Shown: positions 27,887 through 36,905, counted from the first letter of the stretch. The stretch is DNA of 64,000 nucleotides from an uncultured Candidatus Nitrosopumilus sp. (GCA_905612295.1 CAJQRN010000013.1:1-64000), one strand, 5' to 3'. Program-made: numbers and translations. Notes: generated by a model from the letters alone, not told the origin.

Positions 27887-28201
27887 TTAATCTATTTTTT
27901 CTTTAGTTACGTTGTCTATTTTTGTTTCCCCTAAGATTGATTTTTTAATTAGTATTGCATTTTTTTTAATTATTTGATTAAATTCATTCATATCTTCTAA
28001 ACTAGGTGTTTGTTGCTGATTTTGATATGTTTGTAGAAATCCTGAATATACACATCCTGTAATTATTCCAAATACTGTGTCTGAAATTGATTCTACTTCT
28101 GGAAGAAAATTCTCTGCAATTTGTTTATATGATTCAGATTCACTAATGTAATATTCAATTAGACTATTAACAAATTCTTTATTCTCTTTTGATATTACCA
28201 T
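27887..28201 (-). CDS. Helical protein, unknown (104 aa)
   Basis: 104 residues, mostly helical and acidic, with a Gln-rich stretch (QTYQNQQQTPS) in the middle and a moderately hydrophobic segment (SISDTVFGIITGCVYSGFL). ATG start. No family recognised. Confidence 0.66.
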   Translation of the reverse strand: MVISKENKEFVNSLIEYYISESESYKQIAENFLPEVESISDTVFGIITGCVYSGFLQTYQNQQQTPSLEDMNEFNQIIKKNAILIKKSILGETKIDNVTKEKID

Positions 28202-28399
28202 ATCTTTACATTAATTCTTAGTTTATTTAATTATTTTTTTAAAATGACAAACTTATCTAAATGATGATTTTATTCTGAATTTTGTTAGGATATCTTTCCT
28301 TCCTAAATAAGAAAATCTTTGAGATAAATTAAGAAACAAACTTTAGCTCTACAATCTGTGCGTCAGTTAAATTAAATTCAAAAATTAATTTGGTTTGAA

Positions 28400-28540
28400 A
28401 TGGCAACACAGGCAACTGAAATTGATGTTAGTTGTATATGCTATGGCAACAAATTCTTCAATCTCACTGTATATGATATTAGAAATTCTAAATCCTCTGT
28501 ATTACTTTGTACTAGTCATGTAACACAAAAATATTTTTAA
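28400..28540 (+). CDS. Small Cys-containing protein, unknown (46 aa)
   Basis: 46 residues from ATG. CIC near residue 12 and a later Cys (VLLCTSH) could make a metal site; the middle (NKFFNLTVYDIRNS) is strand-like. No family recognised, so support is only the open frame and composition. Confidence 0.42.
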   Translation: MATQATEIDVSCICYGNKFFNLTVYDIRNSKSSVLLCTSHVTQKYF

Positions 28541-28672
28541 AAGATATTTTGAAGTTAAAATGCTGGATAAAAAATTAGTACACTCCCATACTTTTTAGTT
28601 CTATTTTACTTTCATTTTATGTGCCTATCTAAAATTGTAATGTAAAAATAGGCTGTTATCTTTTATTTTATT

Positions 28673-28804
28673 ATGGATATTAATGAAATACTTACTAGGG
28701 AACGAGATTCCTTACGAGATGAAAATATTGAACTCCGAAAACGAATTAATGAACTTGAAGTATCTTTGCAAGAAGCCTTGAATTTATTTGAAAACAACAA
28801 TTAA
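28673..28804 (+). CDS. Small coiled-coil protein (43 aa)
   Basis: 43 residues from ATG, forming one leucine-heptad helix (LRDENIELRKRINELEVSLQ). Likely an oligomerisation or leucine-zipper microprotein. Coding is supported by the heptad pattern. Unknown function. Confidence 0.58.
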   Translation: MDINEILTRERDSLRDENIELRKRINELEVSLQEALNLFENNN

Positions 28805-28881
28805 TTTTTTTAATTACCTGCACTTTTAGTAATTCTGAAAATTATATTTTTAAATAAACATTTAGTAATCAGTATTTCTGT

Positions 28882-29352
28882 ATGTTTTCCTTGGCATCAT
28901 GGAAATTAGAGTTTGAAGATGGGTATTTTCGAATATATGATTCTAAAAAATTAGTTGCTGGTTATTTTGATCCTGATTATGGTGATCTTTCTACTGTAAA
29001 AGATCCTGAGGATGTTATTCTATCTAAAATAAAAAACCATGATGTAATCTTGGGTGGCATGCTGATGATTCCTCTTGTTAAATTCAAATTATTTGATACT
29101 GATTTGAATACTGTTCTTTCTGAAGTAAAACAAAATATCTCTCGTGTATCTGTTCATTTAGAAAAATGGACTACTTTTCTTTCTGAAATACATAACACTC
29201 GTCATTTTATTGGAATTTCTCATACTGATCAAGATATGTTGACTATGACTTTTCCTGTAAAATTTTCAAAACCTACTATTCTTGAAAAGTCTAAGTTGTT
29301 AGATGAAGTTTATCCTATTTTGAGTTTATTAGAAAAATCTGAATTACTATAG
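28882..29352 (+). CDS. Unknown alpha/beta protein (156 aa)
   Basis: 156 residues, soluble. The N-terminus is strand-rich with aromatic residues (WKLEFEDGYFRIYDSKKLV, GYFDPDYGDLS); the second half has helices and HFIGISHTDQDMLTMTF. No motif or family recognised. ATG start at 28882. Confidence 0.7.
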   Translation: MFSLASWKLEFEDGYFRIYDSKKLVAGYFDPDYGDLSTVKDPEDVILSKIKNHDVILGGMLMIPLVKFKLFDTDLNTVLSEVKQNISRVSVHLEKWTTFLSEIHNTRHFIGISHTDQDMLTMTFPVKFSKPTILEKSKLLDEVYPILSLLEKSELL

Positions 29353-29368
29353 TTTTAATATTTTTTAT

Positions 29369-30058
29369 TTATGGCATGTGTTGTATTTTCCATTCTTTTG
29401 CTTCATTGTTACAATCAAACCATTCTATTTCTATTTGATTAGAATCAAATTCTCCTGATTCATTTCTAAACTGTTCACTGCACTGTTTTTGCATTTTTTC
29501 ATACACTTGTAGTACTTTTTGTGGTGATACTCCCTGTGGCTCTTCAAATTTTTCTCCACCTTCATAATATTTTATGCCTACTTTTGCTGTTTGAAATTCA
29601 ACTAAACCTAGATTTTGATATTCATATGATTCTTGGAATAGTGCATCTGATCTAATTTTAGCCGATTCATCTCCTGTTTCTATCCATTGAATAAATTGTA
29701 AATCACTTTCTAGTTGAGTCTCAGCTGAAATTTTTAATAATGCTACTGAACTATTGAATAATTCTGGTGGTGTTAATTCATCATACTTTGATATATTTTT
29801 TTTAAAATTGTCTACATGAATTTTATAAAAATTTAACAATTCTATTTTTGAAATGTCTCCTTCTACCCATTTTATTTTTTCCGAATAAAATTTTTCTTGA
29901 ATGTCTGAAATATTATTTTCTATTTGATTTAATTCATTTCCAAATTGCAATCCTTTTTGTTTTGTAATGTCTACTGAATAATTATATGCAATAATTGAAC
30001 CGATTATTAAAATGGCAATAGTAAGAATGCTAATATTTTGAATTTTCTTTTTTTTCAA
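29369..30058 (-). CDS. Membrane-anchored extracytoplasmic protein, unknown (229 aa)
   Basis: 229 residues. A single N-terminal hydrophobic helix (ISILTIAILIIGSIIAY) is followed by a helical, acidic soluble domain with two Cys near the C-terminus (QCSEQF, FDCNNE). The TTG start overlaps the stop of the upstream 96-aa gene by 4 bases (TTGA), indicating translational coupling. No family recognised. Confidence 0.72.
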   Translation of the reverse strand: MKKKKIQNISILTIAILIIGSIIAYNYSVDITKQKGLQFGNELNQIENNISDIQEKFYSEKIKWVEGDISKIELLNFYKIHVDNFKKNISKYDELTPPELFNSSVALLKISAETQLESDLQFIQWIETGDESAKIRSDALFQESYEYQNLGLVEFQTAKVGIKYYEGGEKFEEPQGVSPQKVLQVYEKMQKQCSEQFRNESGEFDSNQIEIEWFDCNNEAKEWKIQHMP

Positions 30059-30345
30059 AGATAATCTACATAATTTCCATTTTCATCTAATTTTAATTCA
30101 ATATTGAATTCAGAACCGCTAATGAATGAATCATTTCTAGTTGTTCTTACTCTGCCTATAACTAACTCATATGGCCATATTTCAACCACAATTTCCCCCA
30201 CTGCAACATTTGGTGTTTCTGTAATTGTCATATCTTCACGTTTGACCCCGTGCTTTTGTAGCATGTGAATTGAGTGATCTAATAGTGGTTCTGGATTGTT
30301 ATAATTTAATACCCATACTGTTCCTTCATATTCAATTTTTTGCAA
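30055..30345 (-). CDS. Unknown strand-rich protein (96 aa)
   Basis: 96 residues, strand-rich and acidic (YEGTVWVLNYNNPEPLLD, NVAVGEIVVEIWPYELV). TTG start at 30345. It overlaps the membrane-anchored protein gene by 4 bases and is probably cotranscribed with it. No family recognised. Confidence 0.68.
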   Translation of the reverse strand: MQKIEYEGTVWVLNYNNPEPLLDHSIHMLQKHGVKREDMTITETPNVAVGEIVVEIWPYELVIGRVRTTRNDSFISGSEFNIELKLDENGNYVDYL

Positions 30346-30456
30346 TTTGAAACAATCATCGTTTACTCATATAACAATTATTCCCTTATTTTTATTTCAT
30401 TTTACCCGTTAAGACTACTATGGTATTTTAGGTGTATTTCAAAATTTTAATTAAAA

Positions 30457-31227
30457 TTATGCCCACGAAAATATTTTTTTACTTTTATTTTGAATTCCAA
30501 AAAACATGCCCAATGTGATTCTATCTGTATTTCCTTGAATTTTTGTAATTTCATGAAGATAATTTGGATTAATTATTACTAAATCACCTATTTTGGCTTC
30601 TACTGTATTTACTTCTATATTTTTAGTCAAAATAGAATTATATCCAAATTCAATCTCCCTAAATTCTTCGAATTTTTTTTCCCATTTTTTATTATATATT
30701 AACAAATTTCCTCCTTTTTCTGTTTCTTGTAAATGTAAAATGCATGATATCTGATTATCTATTTTTGATACATTGTATTCTACCCCTTCATATGTTACAT
30801 TGTCTTTGTGTAGTGGAACCTTCTTTCCTTTTTCATGTCTTCTAATTGTACATGATGCATAACTCATTTTATTTTCTTTTATTTCTAAAATCTCATAATT
30901 TGGGTAAATTTTTGAAATTATCAATTTTATTTTATTTATTGGGTTATCTACATTTAGAAAAATCTTTTTAAAAATCATATTTGCTTTTTTTGCATTTTGA
31001 AAATATTTTTCTTTTGTTGTTGTATAGTTCATCAAAAAAGGACCTATATGGTTAAACTTTTTTGAATCATTTTGTATCTTGGTACTGTTTATTTTTTCAA
31101 TTATTTTTTTGCAATTTCTTTTTTCATAATATTTTTTAATTATTATTGCTGATTTTTCTCCACTAATTATTTTTTTAATGTCTGTATTACTAATTTCATT
31201 ATTTGTAATTATTATTGAATCCCACAA
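30457..31227 (-). CDS. 2-oxoglutarate/Fe(II)-dependent oxygenase-like protein
   Basis: 256 residues. The C-terminal half has the double-stranded beta-helix signature of prolyl-4-hydroxylase-type enzymes: iron ligands H140-K-D142 in PLHKDN, distal H215 in YLHEIT, and R226-x-T228 for 2-oxoglutarate. HLQETEKGGNLLIYN matches the family's core strand. The N-terminal half is unusually Lys/Asn/Ile-rich. The TTG start directly abuts the stop of the 95-aa gene (TAA then TTG), so the small protein is a plausible substrate; that is inference. Confidence 0.8.
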   Translation of the reverse strand: MWDSIIITNNEISNTDIKKIISGEKSAIIIKKYYEKRNCKKIIEKINSTKIQNDSKKFNHIGPFLMNYTTTKEKYFQNAKKANMIFKKIFLNVDNPINKIKLIISKIYPNYEILEIKENKMSYASCTIRRHEKGKKVPLHKDNVTYEGVEYNVSKIDNQISCILHLQETEKGGNLLIYNKKWEKKFEEFREIEFGYNSILTKNIEVNTVEAKIGDLVIINPNYLHEITKIQGNTDRITLGMFFGIQNKSKKIFSWA

Positions 31228-31515
31228 TTAGTATCCTGCTGCCCCTGAATGTGACACTTTAGATATTAAATCCCCTTCTGATGTTTTTGAACTAATTTCA
31301 CATTTTAGAAATGAGCCTACGATAACTTTTTCAAGATCATCTATTTTCCAATTAGATTTGTCATCTGATAATCCTGGCAAGTCTACTCCTGAAATTATTA
31401 TTTTTACTGAGTCTTGGTATTCTTCAGAATTTCCATTTTGTCTGTGTGTTACAGTCAATTCAAAACTATCTTTAGAAATAACGTTTTTACCGTTACCCCA
31501 AATTATGTCTGGCAT
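31228..31515 (-). CDS. 95-residue partner protein of the oxygenase, unknown
   Basis: 95 residues: a polar N-terminus (MPDIIWGNGKNVISKDS), strand-rich middle with one Cys (FLKCEISS), and a C-terminal tail SKVSHSGAAGY. The tail looks like a flexible Gly/Ser/His/Tyr end rather than part of the fold. First gene of a two-gene operon with the 2OG-Fe(II) oxygenase. No family recognised. A possible hydroxylation substrate or precursor peptide. Confidence 0.68.
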   Translation of the reverse strand: MPDIIWGNGKNVISKDSFELTVTHRQNGNSEEYQDSVKIIISGVDLPGLSDDKSNWKIDDLEKVIVGSFLKCEISSKTSEGDLISKVSHSGAAGY

Positions 31516-31689
31516 ATTTGTCTCCTAATAGTATATTTTTTATTCATTTCAAATTTTATTCTCTTTAAACTATTTATTTTAAATTTTATTTTTTTACTGG
31601 TGCTAACATCTTTTTTATTTTTATGATTATTTTGAGTTATAATTGGAAATACCGTAATCATTTTAGGTAAATGCTGAATTAAAAAATTA

Positions 31690-31812
31690 ATGACTGAGGA
31701 TGTTGATAAAGCTTTTTTTGATGTAATAGTTGAATTGAAAGAAATTGATCCTGAAGCATATTATAAAATTCTAGAAAAATTGGGCTATGATTCTGGGGAT
31801 GATGAAAAATAG
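31690..31812 (+). CDS. Tiny acidic protein (40 aa)
   Basis: 40 residues from ATG, helical and acidic: MTEDVDKAFFDVIVELKEI then PEAYYKILEKLGYDSGDDEK. Reads as a compact two-helix unit. It precedes the Lys-rich coiled-coil gene on the same strand. No family recognised. Confidence 0.55.
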   Translation: MTEDVDKAFFDVIVELKEIDPEAYYKILEKLGYDSGDDEK

Positions 31813-31865
31813 CATATTTTTTTTGGTAGAAAGATCTAAAAAGAACTTTAATAATAAAATAAAAA

Positions 31866-32051
31866 TTGATAGAAAAAAGTAATCTTACGGGTAAAGATTC
31901 TGGTAAAAAAATCCCTCGCTCATTAAATGACTTATTGAAAGTGGAAAAGGATTTAAAAAAAATGAATGCAGATCTCAAAAAAGTTATAAAAAAAGTGAAA
32001 ACACTAGAAAAAGAGAATTTAAAATTATCCAAGAAATTAGATAAAAAATAA
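31866..32051 (+). CDS. Lys-rich coiled-coil protein (61 aa)
   Basis: 61 residues with 30% Lys and clear heptads (LKKMNADLKKVIKKVKTLEK). The start is TTG at 31866; no in-frame ATG exists before the coil. Strong positive charge would suit nucleic acid association. No family recognised. Confidence 0.6.
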   Translation: MIEKSNLTGKDSGKKIPRSLNDLLKVEKDLKKMNADLKKVIKKVKTLEKENLKLSKKLDKK

Positions 32052-32081
32052 TATTTTTTTTAAGATGATGTTAATTTGTGC

Positions 32082-32318
32082 CTATTTGTCGGTATTAATT
32101 ACATTTAATGTCATTGTACTCACAACTCTTGAAAGTTTTCTAATTATTGCCACTACTTTCTCAAATCCTTCTTGATCTTCTGTTTCAATTTCTGCAATTA
32201 CATCATATGCTCCAAAAGTCAAATATGCGTTATCAATTATTGCCATTTGCTTTAATTGATCAACAATGTATTCTTCTGCTCCTAAATCACAATTTAATAA
32301 AATGAAACCTTTATGCAT
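32082..32318 (-). CDS. Stand-alone Lrp/AsnC ligand-binding (RAM) domain protein
   Basis: 78 residues making up only the effector-binding RAM domain: GFILLNCDLGAEEYIVDQL, LTFGAYDVIAEIE, VVSTMTLNVI. No helix-turn-helix, so it likely works as a small-molecule sensor or a partner of full-length Lrp proteins. A two-domain version is at 40095-40631. ATG start. Confidence 0.88.
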   Translation of the reverse strand: MHKGFILLNCDLGAEEYIVDQLKQMAIIDNAYLTFGAYDVIAEIETEDQEGFEKVVAIIRKLSRVVSTMTLNVINTDK

Positions 32319-32370
32319 TATTTTACCTTGGATTAACTATGGCAGTTCTTATCTTTAAATTTTTGTAATA

Positions 32371-33735
32371 TTACCATCTACTACGTCCACCGTAGCTGTT
32401 TTTACCATCGCCATCAGTGTCTTTTCTTTTTGTTCCTCTATCATCTCTGCTATTTCTACCGTAGCCGCCGCCACCGCCACCTCTACTGCCGTAGCTACTT
32501 CTGCCGCCGCCACCGCCACCTCTACTGCCGTAGCTACTTCTGCCACCGCCGCCTCTACCGTAGCCACCGCCACCAAATCTTCTTGATGATGATTGTCTTT
32601 TTAGTGGGTCTGGAATTGTGACTTCAATATGCATTTCTTGATTTAAATCTCTTAACGGTACTTTAATTTGACGTTTAATTATATTCCAATCTCCTATTGA
32701 TGAATATGATACAAATGTGATTGCTCTACCTTCAGTTCCTGCTCTTGCTGTTCTACCTATTCTATGGAAATATGCCATTTCTTGATTTGGTACATCGTAG
32801 TTAACTACTAGTTCTACTCTTGGTACATCTATTCCCCTTGATGCGACATCAGTTGCAACCAGAATATCTGCTTTACCGTTTCTGAATTTTGCCATTGATT
32901 GCTCTCTTCTACTTTGTGACATGTCACCCTCTATTGCAACTGCACTGTATTTCTCTTGATGTAAATATTTTGCAACATCTCTTGTTCTATATTTTGTTGA
33001 ACAAAATACAATAATCTGACCTTTTAGTGGTTTAATGAAATCAAGTAAATATTTGAATTTGTCTCTGTCTTTAATTACTAAAAATGATTGGTCTATTCCT
33101 TCTCCACTTAGATCATCTGCATCCAATAAGATTTGTTTTGGATTGTTTAGATAATCTTCAGCTAATCTCAAAATTGAAGTTGGCATTGTTGCTGAGAACA
33201 ATGACATTACTCTGTCTTCAGGTGATAAATCTAAAATAAATTGAATATCATCTATAAATCCCATATCTAGCATGGTATCTGCTTCATCCAGTACAATGTG
33301 TGTGATATCCCCTAATTCTATTGAGCCTCTTTTAAGATGGTCAATGAGTCTACCTGGAGTTGCAACAATAATTTCTACTCCTCTGTGTAATGCATCTAGT
33401 TGAATTCCCATTCCTTGTCCTCCATAAACAGTTGCAATTTTAATTCCAGTATGTTTTCCCATTTTTCTAATTTCTGTACTAATCTGTATTGCCAACTCTC
33501 TTGTTGGTGCCATGATTAATCCTTGAATTCCTTTTTTTGGTACAATATCGTTTAACATTGATAATGCAAATGCTGCTGTTTTACCTGAACCTGTATGGGC
33601 TTGTCCTACAACGTCTCTTTTAGAAAGTAATATTGGAATTACTGCTTCTTGAATTGGAAATGCCTCTTCATAACCTTGATCAGTAACTCCTCTTAGTACG
33701 TCGTCGTTTAATCCTAAATCTTTAAATTTTGTCAT
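32371..33735 (-). CDS. DEAD-box RNA helicase with Gly-rich RGG tail
   Basis: ATP-dependent RNA helicase. From the ATG at 33735 it has 454 residues (a further 12 upstream codons to ATG 33771 are not needed). Motifs: Q-motif near the start (FPIQEAVIP), AHTGSGKT, PTRELA, VLDEADTMLDMG, SAT, and HRIGRTARAG. The last ~70 residues are RGG/SYGSRGGGGGG repeats, typical RNA-binding tails that in bacteria and yeast promote phase separation. See the DNA repeat at 32464-32541. Confidence 0.95.
   Translation of the reverse strand: MTKFKDLGLNDDVLRGVTDQGYEEAFPIQEAVIPILLSKRDVVGQAHTGSGKTAAFALSMLNDIVPKKGIQGLIMAPTRELAIQISTEIRKMGKHTGIKIATVYGGQGMGIQLDALHRGVEIIVATPGRLIDHLKRGSIELGDITHIVLDEADTMLDMGFIDDIQFILDLSPEDRVMSLFSATMPTSILRLAEDYLNNPKQILLDADDLSGEGIDQSFLVIKDRDKFKYLLDFIKPLKGQIIVFCSTKYRTRDVAKYLHQEKYSAVAIEGDMSQSRREQSMAKFRNGKADILVATDVASRGIDVPRVELVVNYDVPNQEMAYFHRIGRTARAGTEGRAITFVSYSSIGDWNIIKRQIKVPLRDLNQEMHIEVTIPDPLKRQSSSRRFGGGGYGRGGGGRSSYGSRGGGGGGRSSYGSRGGGGGGYGRNSRDDRGTKRKDTDGDGKNSYGGRSRW
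32464..32541 (-). repeat. 39-bp tandem duplication in the helicase tail
   Basis: Two near-identical 39-bp units (32464-32502 and 32503-32541), with a third partial copy, encode 13-residue Ser-Tyr-Gly-Ser-Arg-Gly-rich repeats. GC-rich compared with the rest of the window. Confidence 0.9.
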
Positions 33736-33837
33736 TTTTTTTTGTTCTCTTAAGCCATGACGATAAAGCATAGTGGCTATTCGTCATTATTCCGATACTG
33801 GAAAAAATTGTTACAGGACTAATAAACGCTTGTTATT

Positions 33838-34638
33838 TTAATTCTTTAATTGACTATCAATAACTTTTTTAAAATTTTCAAAAGGTTGAGCTCCTTTTAA
33901 TTCAATAAATCCAATTTGATCATTTCCTATAAAAAATCCTGGTGTTCCTGTAATCCCATAGGTCCTACCATCATCCAGATCCTTTTGAATCTCTTCAACA
34001 TACTTTGCATTTTTCAAACAAGAATTAAATTCCTCTTCTAATCCCATATCTGATGCATATTGAATAAATGTATTAATTGCATTGTCTGTGTTTTGATTAT
34101 TCCATTCCTTCTGATTTTCAAATAATATGTCATGCATTTCTTTAAATTTTCCTTGTTCATTTGCACATTCTGATGCAACTGATGCTGCTAATGCATTTGA
34201 ATGGATACTCTGAATTGGGAAATCTCTGAATACCAATTTAACTTGTCCATCATTGATATACTCATTCATTATTGATGGAAGTGTTTCTACATGAAATCTT
34301 GCACAAAACGGACATTGAAAATCTGAAAATTCTATTATTGTAATTGGTGCATTTGGATTTCCTATGACTGGATCATTATCTGCTGATATTTTTAATTCTA
34401 TAATTGGTTGGTTTGAAGGTAATTTGTTTTGAAGAATTTTTAATTCCAATTTTGCAATTGCCTCGTTTAGTTCTTCTTGTGAAATTTTATCTGAATTTAA
34501 ATTTGTTGTATATGACCCTGCAAAAAATATCGCAATTCCTATTGCAATTGCCACGATTATGATTAGCATATTGTATGTTGATTTTTTGATCATTTTTTCA
34601 TCTTTTTTAGGAAATTCTTCAAAATTTTCTGATGCCAT
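33838..34638 (-). CDS. DsbA-like thiol-disulfide oxidoreductase, membrane-anchored
   Basis: 266 residues. One N-terminal transmembrane helix at about 23-41, then a thioredoxin-fold domain with CPFC at 109-112 (FSDFQCPFCARFH), cis-Pro in GITGTPGFFIGN and a helical insertion. Exported protein for disulfide formation or thiol redox control. ATG start. Not obviously linked to neighbours. Confidence 0.9.
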   Translation of the reverse strand: MASENFEEFPKKDEKMIKKSTYNMLIIIVAIAIGIAIFFAGSYTTNLNSDKISQEELNEAIAKLELKILQNKLPSNQPIIELKISADNDPVIGNPNAPITIIEFSDFQCPFCARFHVETLPSIMNEYINDGQVKLVFRDFPIQSIHSNALAASVASECANEQGKFKEMHDILFENQKEWNNQNTDNAINTFIQYASDMGLEEEFNSCLKNAKYVEEIQKDLDDGRTYGITGTPGFFIGNDQIGFIELKGAQPFENFKKVIDSQLKN

Positions 34639-34701
34639 CGATCTTTTTTCGTAATAGTCTACTTATTCGTACTGTAAATTCTTTATTTTTAAAATTAAAA
34701 G

Positions 34702-34775
34702 AGCCAATGACGGGATCTGAACCCATGACCTACTGATTACAAATCAGTTGCTCTACCAGGCTGAGCTACATTGGC
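34702..34775 (-). tRNA. tRNA-Thr (anticodon UGU)
   Basis: Acceptor stem GCCAATG/CATTGGC, D-arm, anticodon stem ACTGA/TCAGT with loop TTTGTAA giving TGT, variable AGGTC, T-arm ATGGG-TTCAGAT-CCCGT. Discriminator base is U, usual for archaeal tRNA-Thr. No intron; CCA not encoded. Confidence 0.96.
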
Positions 34776-34800
34776 ACGAAATAAAATAAAATTTTTCAAG

Positions 34801-34808
34801 CTTTAAAG
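34801..34808 (-). promoter_or_regulatory. TATA-like box of tRNA-Thr
   Basis: CTTTAAAG sits 26-33 bases upstream of the tRNA 5' end on the minus strand, in the expected place for an archaeal TATA box. Confidence 0.5.
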
Positions 34809-34889
34809 TGTTACCTGAGTCACTCTTTTACTTTTAAAATAATTCATTTACCTGTCAACTTATAATATTGCATCTTTTTGATATTTTAT

Positions 34890-35126
34890 ATGAGATATAT
34901 CGAGCCAACTAGAGTCAAGGTTCTAATGATGATGTTTTTTGCAACTGGGGCAGTTGGTATACTTATTGGACTTTCTGGTATTACTCCGCCTAATTTGAAA
35001 ATTATGATTACTCTCATGAGTATAATCAATATTGGACTTGGTGCTTTCTTCACATTCATCTATCTGACTCAAATTCAAGGCCAACCTGATGCAAGAAAGA
35101 AAAAGAAAAAGAAAAAATTAGATTAA
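34890..35126 (+). CDS. Two-TM protein with poly-Lys tail, unknown (78 aa)
   Basis: From the ATG at 34890, 78 residues with two hydrophobic segments (VLMMMFFATGAVGILIGL and IMITLMSIINIGLGAFF) and a C-terminus of nearly continuous Lys (ARKKKKKKKLD), predicted to face the cytoplasm. A TTG four codons earlier is an alternative start. No family recognised. Confidence 0.68.
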   Translation: MRYIEPTRVKVLMMMFFATGAVGILIGLSGITPPNLKIMITLMSIINIGLGAFFTFIYLTQIQGQPDARKKKKKKKLD

Positions 35127-35155
35127 TTCCACATTTTAAGTTCTTAGAATTAAAG

Positions 35156-35163
35156 TATAAATA
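35156..35163 (+). promoter_or_regulatory. TATA box of the arginine decarboxylase gene
   Basis: TATAAATA lies 27-34 bases before the ATG at 35190, matching the archaeal TATA position for a leaderless transcript. Confidence 0.6.
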
Positions 35164-35189
35164 ATAATTATTTTGTTTGAAATTCAGAA

Positions 35190-35741
35190 ATGCTGGATTT
35201 AGTAGCTAAGGAGTTATTTCTTACAAAAGGTAAGGGTGTACATGAAGATAGATTAACTAGTTTTGAATATGCATTAAGAGATGCAGGTATTGCTGGAACT
35301 AATCTTGTATTGATTTCTAGTATATTTCCACCACAAGCTAAATTGATTTCTCGTAAAGAAGGTTTAAAAAAAATTAAACCTGGACAGATTTTATTTACAA
35401 TATATTCAAAGAATCAAACTAAGGAGCCTCATCGAGTTTGTTCTGCATCTGTTGGAATTGCACAACCAAAAGATACTGAAAGGTATGGGTATCTATCTGA
35501 ATACGAATCTTTTGGTCAAAATGAAGTTCAGGCTGGTGATTATGCTGAAGATATTGCTGCACAAATGTTGGCATCCTCATTAGGAATTCCTTTTGATGCT
35601 GATAAAGACTGGGATGAAAAAAGACAACAATGGTTAATTTCTGGTCAAATTTACAATACTCATAATATGACTCAATCTACCAAGGGTGACAAAGATGGAA
35701 AATGGACTACTGTTTTTGCAGCTGCCGTACTTTTAGTTTAA
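35190..35741 (+). CDS. pdaD: Pyruvoyl-dependent arginine decarboxylase
   Basis: Makes agmatine from arginine for polyamine synthesis and agmatine-based tRNA modification. The 183-residue proenzyme contains the self-cleavage site in VLISSIFPP (Ser43-Ser44), after which Ser becomes the pyruvoyl cofactor. Other conserved parts: GIAGTNLVLI, PGQILFTIYS and ASVGIAQP. ATG start, with TATA box upstream. Ends one base before the convergent membrane protein gene. Confidence 0.94.
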   Translation: MLDLVAKELFLTKGKGVHEDRLTSFEYALRDAGIAGTNLVLISSIFPPQAKLISRKEGLKKIKPGQILFTIYSKNQTKEPHRVCSASVGIAQPKDTERYGYLSEYESFGQNEVQAGDYAEDIAAQMLASSLGIPFDADKDWDEKRQQWLISGQIYNTHNMTQSTKGDKDGKWTTVFAAAVLLV

Positions 35742-36905
35742 TTATTTTTTATATCCTTTAAGATAAAATATAGCTGCCCCGATTGAAACTATTGTTATTA
35801 TAATTACAACTGCTGTGGATTCATCTAATTCCATCTCTTTTGATTGAAGGTTATTTCCTCCCAATGAAAATTTTAATTCATTTTTGTTTACTGATGTACT
35901 TTCACCAAAAATAAATTTCCCTTGAATTAATTCTCCTCTCTGAGGATCAAAAATCCATCCTTTTTTTGTAACCTCTGTTGGCATTTCAATTCCATCTATA
36001 GTTTGTGTTGGAATGATAGTCCCCTTAACGTCTGATACATTTGTTTCATTATTTGATATTATTATTATTTGAAATATTGAATTTAGTGGATAATTCCCTG
36101 TAGCAAAATAATTTGATCTATTGATATTTTCTATATTAAAAAATCCAAGAGGACTAATTTTTGATATAGTTTCATCCATTTGAGTTTCTACTGGAATTTG
36201 ATTGTCTACTGAAACTCTTAGTTGTAATAGTGATTTTGATTCTATTGGAATTATTGAAAATGACATTTTAGCATTTTGCTCTTTGGATAATACTTTTGCA
36301 ATGCTGTAGAAGCCCTCTCCATCTCTGATTGATTTTGAAATTAACATTGATGATAATTCATCATACATTAAACCTGTATCTTCCATTGGCATTGTGTATA
36401 CTGCTGAAATTACTCCCCCACCTGAAATAATCCCTGATGTATCTAATACCTGATTTGTAGCGTCATTTGTGTGGATGTACACTTGAAGAAATTCCGCATT
36501 TGTATCAAAGACTTGATTAATTTCATCTATGTATGAGTCTGCTAATTTTCTACTTGAATCTTGTATGGCATTAATTCCTTTATCTTCTGGATTTCTTTCT
36601 ATGTTGATAATTATGCATGATTGATCATAGACTCCTAATATGCAATTATTTTGATTTGTTATGATGATTGCTTGAATTCTTTGGTTTTCTCTTATTCTTT
36701 GTTCTAATTCTGATGGAATTTTAATTTCTTGAAGATTAGAACTTAGTAATGTAATTGATGTTGTGGTCTTATTCAACATTTTTTTGTCTATGATTATCTG
36801 TGCTGATTCTTGAAATGTGGCTAAACCTATTTCTTGTGAATATGCATAATTTGTTGAAATTCCAACAATTCCAATTATGGCAAGAATAAATATTATTTTT
36901 AACAT
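35742..36905 (-). CDS. Exported protein with C-terminal membrane anchor, unknown (387 aa)
   Basis: 387 residues. N-terminal signal (IIFILAIIGIVGISTNYAYS), a long soluble extracytoplasmic region with one Cys pair (NNCILGVYDQSCI) that may form a disulfide, and a C-terminal helix (VVIIITIVSIGAAIFYL) ending in basic KGYKK. The topology is type I-like. No domain recognised; looks lineage-specific. Confidence 0.75.
   Translation of the reverse strand: MLKIIFILAIIGIVGISTNYAYSQEIGLATFQESAQIIIDKKMLNKTTTSITLLSSNLQEIKIPSELEQRIRENQRIQAIIITNQNNCILGVYDQSCIIINIERNPEDKGINAIQDSSRKLADSYIDEINQVFDTNAEFLQVYIHTNDATNQVLDTSGIISGGGVISAVYTMPMEDTGLMYDELSSMLISKSIRDGEGFYSIAKVLSKEQNAKMSFSIIPIESKSLLQLRVSVDNQIPVETQMDETISKISPLGFFNIENINRSNYFATGNYPLNSIFQIIIISNNETNVSDVKGTIIPTQTIDGIEMPTEVTKKGWIFDPQRGELIQGKFIFGESTSVNKNELKFSLGGNNLQSKEMELDESTAVVIIITIVSIGAAIFYLKGYKK

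Noticed and set aside
31414..31626. Plus-strand 70-codon hydrophobic frame
   Set aside because: It overlaps the start of the 95-aa gene on the minus strand and mostly reads T-rich intergenic DNA as Phe/Leu.
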